Of a DNA stretch of 64,000 bases, positions 27,992-37,724 are shown in pieces; position 1 is the stretch's first letter, and the number at the start of each line of letters is the position of its first letter. Made by a program: the position numbers and the translations under genes. The notes under the pieces are model-generated. The model did no database searches. It saw only the letters and a list, made by a program, of their open reading frames with translations, and was not told the origin of the DNA. Source of the DNA: [Mycobacterium] nativiensis (GTDB lineage: Bacteria; Actinomycetota; Actinomycetes; Mycobacteriales; Mycobacteriaceae); NCBI RefSeq assembly GCF_020172685.1, contig NZ_CP083986.1, positions 3,270,556 to 3,334,555 of the forward strand. Direction: 5' to 3'.

Positions 27992-29239
27992 ATGTCCTCG
28001 ATCGCATCTGTTGGCACCGCTGGGGTGAGTCCTTGCCGGCGTCTTGATGCGTTGTTCGCGGAGTTGTCGGAGTTGACCGGTCAGCGCAACGCGATCGACG
28101 GGCGCATCGTGGAGATCGTCGCCGAGGTCGAACGCGACGAACTGTGGGGTGCCACCGGGGCACGCTCGATCCCGGCGCTGGTGGCCTGGAAAACCGGAGT
28201 GTCACCGGCCAACGCGGAAACCATCGCCGCGGTGGCGCACCGGATCGAGGAGTTCCCCCGCTGCACCCAAGGGCTACGCGAAGGCCGCGTCTCACTGGAC
28301 CAGGTCGGGGTGATCGCCCAGCGCGCCGCCGAGGGCTCCGACGAGCACTACGCGCAGCTGATCGAGGTCGCCACCGTCAGCCAACTGCGCACCGCGATCA
28401 AACTCGAACCACGCCCCGAACCCGATCGGCGCGGACCGCAGCCGTCGATCACCAAAACCAGCGACCCCAACTTCGACTTCTGGCGCATCACCTTGCCGCA
28501 CGCCGAATCAGCGGTATTCCAGGCCGCGCTGCAGTCACATCGGGATGCGCTGATCACCGAGTGGACCCACGACCGCGACACCAGCAGCGGCGAGCCCGAT
28601 CAGCACCCGCCCATGCCCACCAACGTCGATGCCTTCCTGCGGCTCGTGCAGACCGGCTGGGACGGTGAGGTGCAACGTCGACCGTACGGGCAGCGCACCA
28701 CCGTGGTGGTGCACCTCGACATCAACCAGCAGATCGGCGCCCTGCACCTGGGCCCACTGCTCTGCGATGCCGAGCGGCAGTACCTGACCTGTGACGCCAC
28801 CTGCGAGGTGTGGTTCGAACGCGACGGCCAGCCCATCGGAGCCGGCCGCACCACCCGCACCATCAACCGCCGGCTGCGCCGCGCACTGGAACACCGCGAC
28901 CAAACCTGCGCGGTCCCCGGCTGCGCAGCCACCCGCGGCCTGCACGCCCACCACATCGTCCACTGGGAAGACGGCGGCCCCACAGAGCTCGCCAACCTCG
29001 TGCTGGTCTGCCCCTACCACCACCGCCTGCACCACCGCGGCATCATCACCATCACCGGACCAGCCAGCCACCTCGTTGTCACCGACAGCGACGGCCAACA
29101 ACTCCACCCAGCGTCACTGGCACGAGCACCCAAGAAACCCCCACCCGCAGTGCAGCCCTGCAAAGGACCCACCGGCGAACGCGCCCAATGGTGGTGGTAC
29201 CAACCATTCCAACCACAAGCACCACCGACCACAAACTAG
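27992..29239 (+). CDS. 13E12 repeat family HNH endonuclease (DUF222-HNH)
   Basis: 415 residues from ATG 27992. The DUF222 region fills about residues 15-300; the C-terminal HNH domain has CAVPGC, LHAHHIVHWEDGG and LANLVLVCPYHHRLHH, with the Cys pair and His residues intact. A Pro/Gln-rich tail ends QPFQPQAPPTTN. This is the REP13E12 protein family of mycobacteria, repeated across genomes; REP13E12 copies are also the integration target of phage phiRv1 in M. tuberculosis. The last 243 bases recur at 32330-32573. Confidence 0.9.
   Translation: MSSIASVGTAGVSPCRRLDALFAELSELTGQRNAIDGRIVEIVAEVERDELWGATGARSIPALVAWKTGVSPANAETIAAVAHRIEEFPRCTQGLREGRVSLDQVGVIAQRAAEGSDEHYAQLIEVATVSQLRTAIKLEPRPEPDRRGPQPSITKTSDPNFDFWRITLPHAESAVFQAALQSHRDALITEWTHDRDTSSGEPDQHPPMPTNVDAFLRLVQTGWDGEVQRRPYGQRTTVVVHLDINQQIGALHLGPLLCDAERQYLTCDATCEVWFERDGQPIGAGRTTRTINRRLRRALEHRDQTCAVPGCAATRGLHAHHIVHWEDGGPTELANLVLVCPYHHRLHHRGIITITGPASHLVVTDSDGQQLHPASLARAPKKPPPAVQPCKGPTGERAQWWWYQPFQPQAPPTTN
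28994..29236 (+). repeat. 13E12 3'-end direct repeat, copy 1
   Basis: The HNH-coding end of the intact 13E12 gene (from LANLVLVCPYHH to the stop). Near-identical to 32330-32573 in the same orientation, especially over the final 110 bases. The two copies flank the exonuclease gene. Confidence 0.85.
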
Positions 29240-29337
29240 GTCGGCCGTATCAAACTGCAGCCCGTGGCCCGATTGCAGGGCAGGTGTGGGGGGCGCGGCT
29301 GTCGCAGACGGTGCCACCGCAATCCCGCGGAGTGGAG

Positions 29338-31983
29338 TCAGTCGCCCCACGGCTGACGCGGCGGGTCATAATCAAGTTCCCACGACCGCCAGGTGGGCCG
29401 CCAGTACGCGTCGGCCTCAGCTTCTCGTTGTCGGCGCTGCGCGAGTTGTTCGTCGATCTGGCGTTGTCGTTCAAAGGCTTTCAGTTCAGCCTCCCGAATG
29501 GCTTCCGCGAGCCGTGTGCGGGCCTCGGCTGGGCTGATGATCGGGAGGCCGAGTGTGCGGGCGGTTGTATGCCGCGAGTCGGTGGCCTCCGGTGTTGAGG
29601 TGGCCAGCCACCGGACGGTCTTGGTGATGTTGACGGCGAGTCTGGCGCCGTAGGATTCGGCCTCCTTACGCAGGTCGATGATTTCGCTGTGATCACCGAG
29701 GATCGCGATGCGTAGACCCTGAAGGTAACGGGCTTCGGCCGACGGCGGGGGCTCGGCGCTGGCTTCGATGACGTGACGAAGTTCATCTGCTAGGTCGGTC
29801 AAACCAAGGGCGTCGGCGAGCAGATACATCTCCTTGCGGTCGGTGGCGGATAAAGCAGCCCAGTCGGAGCTGTGCTCGGGAAAGGCTGCTTCCCAGGCCT
29901 TCTGGTGAAGCTGTCGAAGCTGGGTACCGGTTAGTCGGGTCAGGCGGGCCTGGTCGGTGAGCGCAGCGGCTTCCTCATAGGTCAACCGGCCGTCTTCCGC
30001 GGCATCGGTGAGGACAGCCTGATACTGCAAGATCGCCGGTGGGTCACCGATTCGCACCACCGGTGACTGCGGGAATGCATCCAGAAGCTCCGCCACCGAG
30101 GCGCGGGAAAGCCCGACGGGTCGACAGCTGATGGCGCACTGCCGCATGGGCACCGGTATGGCGGCGGGCGGGGCCTGCGTCAAGTACAGCCGGTGGGGTG
30201 ACGTACGGAGCAGCCACAGCAGCACCTCGCGGACAGCGCGCGCATCACCGAGCGCGGTATGCCGCTGCTCATTCCAGCCTCCGGTGGCTGTTTTGTACAT
30301 CGCCGTCAGGCTGAAGGCCCGCCCTTCGAGTTGCCGCCGGGAGGTCTGCAACGTGCACAGGCCGAGCACCGGCGGTAGAGACAGACGGGTGTGAGCCGCG
30401 GCGGCAGCAAGGAATCCGCCCTCGAAGTCCAGATTGTGGGCGACCAGGGCAGTACCCGCCATGAACGCGAACGCCTCCGGCAGCGCTTGGTCCAGGCGCG
30501 GCGCCCCGGTGAGATCGGCGTCGTCAATGCCATGGACCTCCCGGGCGCCAAGACTTGAACCAGGGCTGTCGACCAATGTGGCGAACTCGTCGAGGACCGT
30601 GCCGTCCGCGGTGAACTTGACCAAGCCGATCTCCACGATCTGATCGGTGCTGGGGTCCAGGCCGGTGGTCTCGATGTCGATCGCAGTGAACGTGACGCCG
30701 TCGACGGTGTGCCTGGTAGGCGTGCGGGTGAGCAGAGCGCGGGGGATTTCCGATGCTGTTGCTGTGGATGCGGGGTTTGCACCGCGAGTGCCGACGAGGC
30801 CGGATCGTGCTGCGGGTGGCGCCGAGGCCGAGGCGGAAACAGGCCTGCGTGGCTTGGTCACGCTATTACGCTGGGGGATTTGCTGGACCTTCGGCTCGCT
30901 GGCGGTACGGATTTGCGGGCCGGGACTCGCCGACAGTGCCTTCGCCACCGCGGCGGTGGCACCATCGCGGGACACCTGAAGTTGCCATTGCAGCCCTTGC
31001 GGGGAGGTGATGTCGAGGGTGCTGTAGCGCATCACGGGAAGCTGGCGGTTGTCCTTGTAGCGCCGATCCGGTCCGCCCTTGACATTCACGTACTGCCACG
31101 TGTGGTCCACCTGGACGGCGTCGCCGGGCAGCGCAGCGTCCTCAATGAATCGGGTGTGGCCGGCAGACGCGTGCAGGTGCGCGTAACCGACGTCGCTGAA
31201 GTGCTTGCCATCCCGTACCAGGGCGCGGTCGGGCAGGAAGTACAGGGCAGCTTTGCCTGCCCGGATCGACGGGACGGCGATGTTGGTGGCCAATTCCTTG
31301 GGACCCGACGTCGTCGCCGAGCCCGTCACCCGCGACAGCAGCCTTCCGGCACCGGAGTTCGTCTTGAACTGATAGGTGGTGGTCACCGCCCCCGATTGCA
31401 GCACCCGCCAGACCCGCTGCGAATCTGTCAGCCAGTCCCATTGCGTCACCAGGGAGTCGAACCAGGACGAGTGGTCATCGTGGACGTCGTAGAACAGCAC
31501 CACCGTCTTGTGGGCGCGGTCGTTGAGTACCAGCCAGGCGCACCCGGGAGCCGCCAATACCCACACGATCAGTCCGAACGGCAGCGTCACCAAGCCGAGC
31601 AAAAACGCCACGCCGATCGCCCACCAACCCCATGCCACCCGGCTCGACGCGCCGTTGAGTTGCTCAACCACGTCGTCACTGCTGGTCGGCTGCAACTCGA
31701 ATGCCGTGCTGCCGGTGACGTCCTCCATGACCACGCCGCTGGGCCGGAAAGCCTGAGCGGAAGCCCGCTGCGTCGGTTTGGTGGGTTGCGGGGGATGTGG
31801 CTGCGACCTGGCGCCGAGCGTTGCCCGGTAGTACACGCCGCCACGGCCCATGTGCACGTAGTGTCCGCGCGGGCCGGTGCCGGCGCGGAACCCCGGAATG
31901 CCGGTACTGACACCGATGCCGGATTTGCTCAGATTGAACCGGAACGGACCCGCCTTGATGCTTTTGCGCAGATAGAAGCTCAC
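29338..31983 (-). CDS. DUF4236 - membrane - DEDDh exonuclease - BRCT multidomain protein
   Basis: 881 residues from GTG 31983 (GAGG 7 bases upstream; DUF4236 proteins begin exactly like SFYLRKSIKAGPFRFNLSKSGIG). Domains: DUF4236 1-55; low-complexity linker; two membrane helices about 117-153; a DUF4236-associated globular region 160-345 (HTWQYVNVKGGPDRRYK); Ala/Pro linker; DnaQ-like DEDDh exonuclease 428-595 with Asp436, Glu438, Asp519, His575 and Asp580 all present; a helical TerB-like region 655-745; a BRCT-like domain 755-820 (GLRIAILGDHSEIIDLRKEAESYGARLAVNI read in parts); charged coiled-coil tail. Probably a membrane-tethered 3'-5' exonuclease, possibly defensive. It sits between two 13E12 copies. 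Confidence 0.8.
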   Translation of the reverse strand: MSFYLRKSIKAGPFRFNLSKSGIGVSTGIPGFRAGTGPRGHYVHMGRGGVYYRATLGARSQPHPPQPTKPTQRASAQAFRPSGVVMEDVTGSTAFELQPTSSDDVVEQLNGASSRVAWGWWAIGVAFLLGLVTLPFGLIVWVLAAPGCAWLVLNDRAHKTVVLFYDVHDDHSSWFDSLVTQWDWLTDSQRVWRVLQSGAVTTTYQFKTNSGAGRLLSRVTGSATTSGPKELATNIAVPSIRAGKAALYFLPDRALVRDGKHFSDVGYAHLHASAGHTRFIEDAALPGDAVQVDHTWQYVNVKGGPDRRYKDNRQLPVMRYSTLDITSPQGLQWQLQVSRDGATAAVAKALSASPGPQIRTASEPKVQQIPQRNSVTKPRRPVSASASAPPAARSGLVGTRGANPASTATASEIPRALLTRTPTRHTVDGVTFTAIDIETTGLDPSTDQIVEIGLVKFTADGTVLDEFATLVDSPGSSLGAREVHGIDDADLTGAPRLDQALPEAFAFMAGTALVAHNLDFEGGFLAAAAAHTRLSLPPVLGLCTLQTSRRQLEGRAFSLTAMYKTATGGWNEQRHTALGDARAVREVLLWLLRTSPHRLYLTQAPPAAIPVPMRQCAISCRPVGLSRASVAELLDAFPQSPVVRIGDPPAILQYQAVLTDAAEDGRLTYEEAAALTDQARLTRLTGTQLRQLHQKAWEAAFPEHSSDWAALSATDRKEMYLLADALGLTDLADELRHVIEASAEPPPSAEARYLQGLRIAILGDHSEIIDLRKEAESYGARLAVNITKTVRWLATSTPEATDSRHTTARTLGLPIISPAEARTRLAEAIREAELKAFERQRQIDEQLAQRRQREAEADAYWRPTWRSWELDYDPPRQPWGD

Positions 31984-32320
31984 TTCGATGCCTCGTCTCT
32001 CGTTCCTCTCGACGGCATCGTGCCACACATCGTGTTTGCGGGGGCCAGAACAACCGGCCATCATGGTGGCTCCGGCCACAGGAGCGGAAAGGTCTCATCA
32101 GGTGCTGGGCAAGCATTTCGTGTTGTTTGAGACAGCTAAGCCAGGCATGTCGGGCAGTTCAACCCGATTGTGTCCCGGCGATGGATTCGGCAACCTGCAC
32201 GATGCTGCCGATGGCCTCGGCCTGGTCGTCAATCTCAGCCAAGGAATTCATCGATTCTTGTTCATCTAGCCGTCGTGTGGAGTGGCCGTTCTACCGCGGT
32301 CAATGGGGGTAGATTCCCGG
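31984..32320. other. Non-coding stretch upstream of the exonuclease gene
   Basis: No convincing gene. It must hold the exonuclease promoter (minus strand). The DNA is slightly AT-richer than its surroundings. A 30-codon minus-strand frame from about 32250 (MNSLAEIDDQAEAIGSIVQ) is visible without a good ribosome-binding site and may be a remnant. Confidence 0.5.
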
Positions 32321-32582
32321 CTCGCAACCAACCTCCTGCTGGTCTGCCCGTATCACCACCGCCTGCACCATCGCGGCATCATCACCATCACCGGCACCGC
32401 AGCCAACCTCACCGTCACCGACACCACCGACCGACCACTGAGCAACGCCTCACCTGGCCCGGCCACCCAAGAAACCCCCACCCGCAGTGCCGCCCAGCAA
32501 AGGACTCACCGGCGAACGCGCCCAATGGTGGTGGTACCAACCATTCCAACCACAAGCACCACCGACCACAAACCAGAACTGA
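32321..32582 (+). pseudogene. Truncated, frameshifted 13E12 HNH gene remnant
   Basis: Encodes NLLLVCPYHHRLHHRGIITITG like the intact copy, then loses frame near 32455, where one extra base (CTCACCTGG versus GTCACTGG) shifts the reading; in the other frame the GERAQWWWYQPFQPQ tail resumes and ends at TGA 32582. The DUF222 part and the first half of the HNH motif are missing, so it cannot be a functional nuclease. Confidence 0.85.
32330..32573 (+). repeat. 13E12 3'-end direct repeat, copy 2
   Basis: 244 bases matching 28994-29236 with scattered substitutions and one inserted base, same orientation. Ends at the same ACAAAC sequence just before the stop of copy 1. Confidence 0.85.
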
Positions 32583-32630
32583 TCGCGGCGGCATATCAAA
32601 CCGGTTGGGGCATCAAACAGTCCGCTCGCA

Positions 32631-32645
32631 GCGCCTACAAGGCGC
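32631..32645. terminator. Hairpin after coaD
   Basis: GCGCCT, ACA, AGGCGC lies 14 bases beyond the coaD stop on the minus strand. A perfect 6-bp stem without a T run; a modest terminator candidate. Confidence 0.4.
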
Positions 32646-32658
32646 GGTCCTGACGCCG

Positions 32659-33135
32659 CTACCCGCGCAGCTTCGAGGCCAGCCGCCGGTTCACCGGGTC
32701 GGGCAGCAGGTCAGACACATCCCCGCCCATCGCCGCCACCTCCTTGGCCAGCGACGACGACACGAACGAATACCGCGGCGTGGTCGCCACAAAGAAGGTG
32801 TCCACCCCGGCGATGTGCTTGTTCATCTGCGCCATCTGCAGCTCGTACTCGAAATCGGTGCCGGTGCGCAGGCCCTTGACGATCGCGGTCAGTCCCCGCT
32901 CCCGGACGAAGTCGACCACCAGGCCGCGGCCGGACTCGGCTCGCACATTGGGCAGATGCGCGGTGGCCTCACCGATCATCTCCAGGCGCTCCTCCAGGCT
33001 GAACATGCCCTTCTTGGCCGGATTGATGAGCACGGCGGCCACCACCTCATCAAACTGCGCGGCCGCGCGCTCCAGGATGTCGACATGCCCCAGGGTCACC
33101 GGGTCGAACGAACCAGGACATACCGCGCCACTCAT
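32659..33135 (-). CDS. coaD: Phosphopantetheine adenylyltransferase
   Basis: Fourth step of coenzyme A synthesis: 4'-phosphopantetheine plus ATP to dephospho-CoA. 158 residues, standard length. Nucleotidyltransferase motif [14 protein letters not shown] at the N-terminus, [19 protein letters not shown] in the middle and [17 protein letters not shown] near the end. Follows rsmD by 23 bp; ortholog of Rv2965c. Confidence 0.95.
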   Translation of the reverse strand: MSGAVCPGSFDPVTLGHVDILERAAAQFDEVVAAVLINPAKKGMFSLEERLEMIGEATAHLPNVRAESGRGLVVDFVRERGLTAIVKGLRTGTDFEYELQMAQMNKHIAGVDTFFVATTPRYSFVSSSLAKEVAAMGGDVSDLLPDPVNRRLASKLRG

Positions 33136-33158
33136 AGCTGTCGACGCTAGCAGCAGGT

Positions 33159-33713
33159 CTACGCCAGCTCGGCCAGCTCCAGTCGGGTGTCGCCATAGCG
33201 GCGATCAGGCCAGGACTGCCAGCCGTCCGGCCAGCACACCGCGGGACTGGACGCCGCCCGCTCGATCACCACGACGGTGCCCGGCCCGGCCCAGCCGCCC
33301 TCGGCCAGCAACACCGGAAGCGCGTCGATGTCGGCGGCGGCCACGTCGTAGGGCGGATCGGCCAGCACCAGATCGACCGGCGTCTCGGCCCCGGCGGCCA
33401 GCACCGCGGCGACCGTGCCTCGGCGCAGCGTCGCACCGGGCAGTCCCAGCGCGGAGATGTTGCCGGCCAGCACCTCGGCGGCCCGGCGGTCGGATTCGAC
33501 GAACAGTGCCCGGGCCGCGCCCCGCGACAACGCCTCCAAGCCCAACGCCCCCGACCCCGCATACAGGTCCAACACCGTCATCCCGGTCAGGTCCAACCGA
33601 GCGGCCAGCACGTTGAACAGCGCCTCCCGCACCCGGTCTGTGGTCGGCCGGGTTCCGCGCGGGGGCACGGTGATGCGCCGACCACCGGCCGCACCGCCGA
33701 CGATGCGTGTCAG
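33159..33713 (-). CDS. rsmD: 16S rRNA (guanine966-N2)-methyltransferase RsmD, apparent CTG start
   Basis: SAM-dependent methyltransferase with [20 protein letters not shown] (motif I) and the catalytic LADPPY motif. The first ATG/GTG/TTG start in frame is GTG 33668 ([18 protein letters not shown]), but the 15 codons before it encode [14 protein letters not shown], the conserved N-terminus of the family. That segment is opened by CTG 33713, whose CTGA overlaps the pca stop. No ATG, GTG or TTG exists in frame nearby upstream. I therefore extend the gene to CTG; if wrong, the protein lacks its usual first strand. Confidence 0.8.
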   Translation of the reverse strand: MTRIVGGAAGGRRITVPPRGTRPTTDRVREALFNVLAARLDLTGMTVLDLYAGSGALGLEALSRGAARALFVESDRRAAEVLAGNISALGLPGATLRRGTVAAVLAAGAETPVDLVLADPPYDVAAADIDALPVLLAEGGWAGPGTVVVIERAASSPAVCWPDGWQSWPDRRYGDTRLELAELA

Positions 33714-36700
33714 CTCAGCACCACCAGTAGGTCGCCGCCTTCGACCTGAGCGGTCTCCGAAACCGCGACCCGCGCCACGGTTCCGTCGGACGGTGCGGTG
33801 ATGGCGGCCTCCATCTTCATCGCCTCGATGGTGGCCACGGTCTGCCCGGCGGTGACCTGCTCACCCTCGGCCACCCCGATGGTGACTACCCCGGCGAACG
33901 GGGCAGCGACGTGGCCCGCCTTGGTGCGGTCGGCTTTCTCGGCCACCGGCACCTCGCTGGCGATGCCGCGGTCACGCACCTCCACCGGCCGCAACTGGCC
34001 GTTGATGATGCACATGACCGTGCGCATACCTCGTTCGTCGGGCTCGGAGATGGCCTGCAGGCCGATCAGCAGCTCCACCCCGCGCTCCAGCCGGACCCGG
34101 TGCTCCTCCCCCTGCCGCAGCCCGTAGAAGAACTGATTCGCCGACAGCTGCGAGGTGTCGCCGTAGAGGTCTCGATGCGCCTCGAATTCCTTGGTGGGAC
34201 CGGGGAACAGCAGCCGGTTCAGCGTGGCCTGGCGCTTGGGACCGGCCAGCGCCAGCGCGGCCTCGTCGTCGACGGACAGCTGCTGCACCTCCCGCGCCGG
34301 GCCCCGTCCGACTAAAGCCTTGGTGCGCAACGGTTCCGGCCAGCCACCGGCCGGCTCGCCCAGTTCGCCGCGCAGGAAGCCGATCACCGAATCGGGGATG
34401 TCCACCCGGGCCGGATCGGCCGCGAACTCCTCGGCGGTGACGCCGGCGCCGACCAGGGCCAGCGCCAGATCACCGACCACCTTCGAGCTCGGGGTGACTT
34501 TGATCAGCCGGCCCAGCACCGCATCGGCTCCGGCGTAGTTGGCCTCGATCTCCTCGAACCGATCTGCCAGACCCAGCGCCTTGGCCTGCTGGTGCAGATT
34601 GGAGAGCTGACCGCCTGGGATCTCGTGGCGGTACACCCGGCCGGTCGGTCCGGCCAGCCCCGATTCGAACGGCGCGTAGACCTTTCGCACACCCTCCCAA
34701 TACGGTTCCAGATCGCACACCGCCGACAGCGACAGGCCGGTGTCGAACTCGGTGTTCGCCGCGGCGGCCACGATCGAGCTGAGCGCGGGCTGGCTGGTGG
34801 TTCCGGCCAGCGGCCCCGATGCCCCGTCGACGGCGTCGGCACCGGCGTGCCAGGCCGCCTCGTAGGTCGCCAGCTGGCCGCCCGGGGTGTCGTGAGTGTG
34901 GACGTGGATCGGCAGGTCGAAGCGACTGCGCAGTGCACTCACCAGGGTGGTCGCCGCCGCTGGCCGCAGCAGCCCGGCCATGTCCTTGATGGCCAGCACG
35001 TGCGCGCCTGCCTCGACGATCTGCTCGGCCAGCCGCAGGTAGTAGTCCAGGGTGTAGAGCGTCTCAGCCGGACTCGTCAGGTTCCCCGTGTAACACATGG
35101 CGACTTCGGCTACCGCGCTGCCGGTTTCGCGGACGGCGTCGATCGCCGGACGCATCGAATCGACATTGTTGAGCGCATCGAAGATCCGGAAGATATCAAT
35201 ACCGCTACCGGTTGCTTCCTGCACGAACGCCGAGCAGACCAACTCCGGATAGGGCGTGTAGCCGACGGTATTGCGGCCCCGAAGGAGCATCTGCAGGCAG
35301 ATGTTCGGCAGCGCCTCCCGCAGCACGGCCAGTCGCTCCCACGGGTCTTCCTTCAAGAACCGCAGTGCCACATCGTAAGTCGCGCCGCCCCAGCACTCCA
35401 TCGACAGCAGCTGCGGGGTGGTCCGGGCGATGTGGGGCGCCACGTTGAGCAGGCCCTTGGTGCGCAGCCGGGTGGCCAGCAGCGATTGGTGCGCGTCCCG
35501 GAACGTCGTGTCGGTGACGGCGACCGCCGGCGATTCCCGCAGCCAGCGGGCGAACCCCTCCGGACCGAGCTCGGCCAGGCGCTGCTTGGAACCCGGCGGA
35601 GGCGCACTGGACAGATCAACCTGGGGCAGCTTGTCGCGCGGGTATGCCGCCGAGGGCCGCGCACCGTGCGGCTGGTTGACGGTGACGTCGGCCAGATAGG
35701 TCAGGATCTTCGTGCCGCGGTCCGCGGACGACCGCGCCGTCAGCAGCTGCGGACGTTCGTCGATGAACGACGTGGTGAGGTGCCCGGCCCGGAAGTCGGG
35801 ATCGTCGAGCACCGCCTGCAGAAACGGGATGTTCGTCGACACCCCGCGGATGCGGAACTCGGCGATCGCCCGGCGCGCCCGCTGCACGGCGGTGGGGAAA
35901 TCCCGGCCACGGCAGGTCAATTTGACCAGCATCGAGTCGAAGTGCGGGCTGATCTCGGCGCCCAGGTTGGTACCGCCGTCGAGCCGGATGCCGGCCCCGC
36001 CCGGGCTGCGGTAGGCGGTGATACGGCCGGTGTCGGGCCGGAAACCGTTCGCCGGGTCCTCGGTGGTGATCCGGCACTGCAGTGCCGCGCCGTGCGGGAC
36101 GATGTCGTCCTGCCGCAGGCCCAGACTGTCGAGGGTCTCTCCGGCGGCGACCCGCAGTTGCGACGAGACCAGATCGACGTCGGTGATCTCCTCGGTGACG
36201 GTGTGCTCCACCTGGATTCGCGGATTCATCTCGATGAACACGTAGTGGCCACGCTCGTCGAGCAGGAACTCCACCGTGCCAGCGCAGCTGTAGCCGATGT
36301 GCCGGGCGAACCTGACGGCGTCAGCGCAGATCCGTTCCCGCAGAGCCGGATCCAGGTTCGGCGCCGGCGCCAACTCGACGACCTTCTGATGACGGCGTTG
36401 CACGCTGCAGTCACGTTCGTAGAGGTGGACCACGTTGCCGTGGGTGTCGGCCAGGATCTGCACCTCGATGTGGCGCGGATTGATCACCGCCTGTTCGAGG
36501 TAGACCGTGGCATCGCCGAACGCTGACTCGGCCTCCCGGCTGGCGGCCTCCACAGCCTCGGCCAGCCCATCGAGGTCCGCTACTCGGCGCATCCCGCGGC
36601 CACCCCCGCCGGCAACCGCCTTGACGAACAGCGGGAAGTCCATATCGGTTGCGGCCGAGACCAATTCGTCCACCGAACGGGACGGTTCCGACGACACCAG

Positions 36701-37093
36701 GACCGGCAGCCCGGCCTCGCGCGCGGCGGCCACCGCATGAGATTTGTTGCCGGCCAATGCCAGCACCGCCGCGCTCGGACCGACGAACGTGATTCCGGCA
36801 TCGGCACATGCCTGCGCCAGCCGCGGATTCTCCGAGAGGAAGCCGTATCCGGGATAGACCGCGTCGGCGCCGCAGCGCTTGGCGGTGGCGACGATCGCCT
36901 CCACCGACAGGTAGCCCCGTACCGGGTGCCCCGGTTCGCCGATCTGGTAGGACTCGTCGGCCTTGAGCCGGTGTATCGAATTACGGTCCTCGTAGGCGTA
37001 GACCGCAACCGTCTCGATGCCGAGTTCGTAGGCGGCGCGGAACGCGCGGATGGCGATCTCTCCGCGGTTGGCAACCAGCACCTTGGAGATCAA
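33710..37093 (-). CDS. pca: Pyruvate carboxylase
   Basis: Biotin enzyme making oxaloacetate from pyruvate (anaplerosis). 1127 residues. Biotin carboxylase domain (1-450: [30 protein letters not shown]), carboxyltransferase domain (about 530-800: [17 protein letters not shown], metal-binding HTHDTPGG), PYC_OADA region (about 830-1020), and a C-terminal biotinyl domain with EAMKMEA, biotin on Lys1093. Single-chain form as in M. tuberculosis Rv2967c. Upstream of rsmD and coaD on one strand, with a CTGA overlap into rsmD. Confidence 0.96.
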   Translation of the reverse strand: MISKVLVANRGEIAIRAFRAAYELGIETVAVYAYEDRNSIHRLKADESYQIGEPGHPVRGYLSVEAIVATAKRCGADAVYPGYGFLSENPRLAQACADAGITFVGPSAAVLALAGNKSHAVAAAREAGLPVLVSSEPSRSVDELVSAATDMDFPLFVKAVAGGGGRGMRRVADLDGLAEAVEAASREAESAFGDATVYLEQAVINPRHIEVQILADTHGNVVHLYERDCSVQRRHQKVVELAPAPNLDPALRERICADAVRFARHIGYSCAGTVEFLLDERGHYVFIEMNPRIQVEHTVTEEITDVDLVSSQLRVAAGETLDSLGLRQDDIVPHGAALQCRITTEDPANGFRPDTGRITAYRSPGGAGIRLDGGTNLGAEISPHFDSMLVKLTCRGRDFPTAVQRARRAIAEFRIRGVSTNIPFLQAVLDDPDFRAGHLTTSFIDERPQLLTARSSADRGTKILTYLADVTVNQPHGARPSAAYPRDKLPQVDLSSAPPPGSKQRLAELGPEGFARWLRESPAVAVTDTTFRDAHQSLLATRLRTKGLLNVAPHIARTTPQLLSMECWGGATYDVALRFLKEDPWERLAVLREALPNICLQMLLRGRNTVGYTPYPELVCSAFVQEATGSGIDIFRIFDALNNVDSMRPAIDAVRETGSAVAEVAMCYTGNLTSPAETLYTLDYYLRLAEQIVEAGAHVLAIKDMAGLLRPAAATTLVSALRSRFDLPIHVHTHDTPGGQLATYEAAWHAGADAVDGASGPLAGTTSQPALSSIVAAAANTEFDTGLSLSAVCDLEPYWEGVRKVYAPFESGLAGPTGRVYRHEIPGGQLSNLHQQAKALGLADRFEEIEANYAGADAVLGRLIKVTPSSKVVGDLALALVGAGVTAEEFAADPARVDIPDSVIGFLRGELGEPAGGWPEPLRTKALVGRGPAREVQQLSVDDEAALALAGPKRQATLNRLLFPGPTKEFEAHRDLYGDTSQLSANQFFYGLRQGEEHRVRLERGVELLIGLQAISEPDERGMRTVMCIINGQLRPVEVRDRGIASEVPVAEKADRTKAGHVAAPFAGVVTIGVAEGEQVTAGQTVATIEAMKMEAAITAPSDGTVARVAVSETAQVEGGDLLVVLS

Positions 37094-37103
37094 TCGGCAC
37101 CCC

Positions 37104-37724
37104 CTAGAACAATGTCAGCCAGTAGTCCTGAAACCTGAGGAATATCAACAGGAATAACGCGATAAACCATAACGCAGCAATCGTCCAACGCCACCGGTGC
37201 AAATGCTGCAAAATATTGCGTTCACGATCAGCCCCGAATGCGAAGCTTGCGAATATCGTGAGCAGCGCCACCGTGACCGCCCACACCACCATGCAGTACG
37301 GACACAGCGCACCGATCCGGTACAGACTTTGGAAGATCAGCCAGTGCACGAAACCGGCTCCGACCAGCGTGCCGAGCGCCAGACCGATCCAATACCACCG
37401 CGGCAGAGGGGTTTTCGTGACCGCCAACACACCTGTGACCGCCACCACAGTGAACGCCACGATCCCCATCAGCGGGTTGGGAAAACCGAACACCGACGCC
37501 TGCGGAGTGGCCATCACAGGCCCGCAGGACAGCACCGGGTTGAGATTGCACGACGGCACGTACGCCGAATCGGCCAGCAGGCGGATCTTTTCCACGGTCA
37601 GCGTGACCGAGGCCGCCAGACCGATGAGCCCCGCGATCAGCACCGCCCAAGCCTGAGGCGCCGATACCGTCACCCCCGGCGTCTGCGGGGGTGACGTCTC
37701 GACCGCCGACGCCGTGATGGTCAC
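37104..37724 (-). CDS. Vitamin K epoxide reductase (VKOR) family membrane protein
   Basis: 206 residues from GTG 37724, which overlaps the DsbA-like stop (GTGA). Five hydrophobic segments. The redox pairs are CNLNPVLSC in the first loop and CPYC after the third helix. VKOR regenerates the oxidised state of the extracytoplasmic thiol oxidase using menaquinone, replacing DsbB in mycobacteria. The adjacent DsbA-like gene is the obvious partner. Ortholog of Rv2968c. Confidence 0.92.
   Translation of the reverse strand: MTITASAVETSPPQTPGVTVSAPQAWAVLIAGLIGLAASVTLTVEKIRLLADSAYVPSCNLNPVLSCGPVMATPQASVFGFPNPLMGIVAFTVVAVTGVLAVTKTPLPRWYWIGLALGTLVGAGFVHWLIFQSLYRIGALCPYCMVVWAVTVALLTIFASFAFGADRERNILQHLHRWRWTIAALWFIALFLLIFLRFQDYWLTLF

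Noticed and set aside
31988..32269. 93-codon plus-strand frame upstream of the exonuclease
   Set aside because: No ribosome-binding site, no motif, and unusual composition; treated as non-coding.
34592..36526. 644-codon plus-strand frame across pca
   Set aside because: Shadow of pyruvate carboxylase; no recognisable motif.
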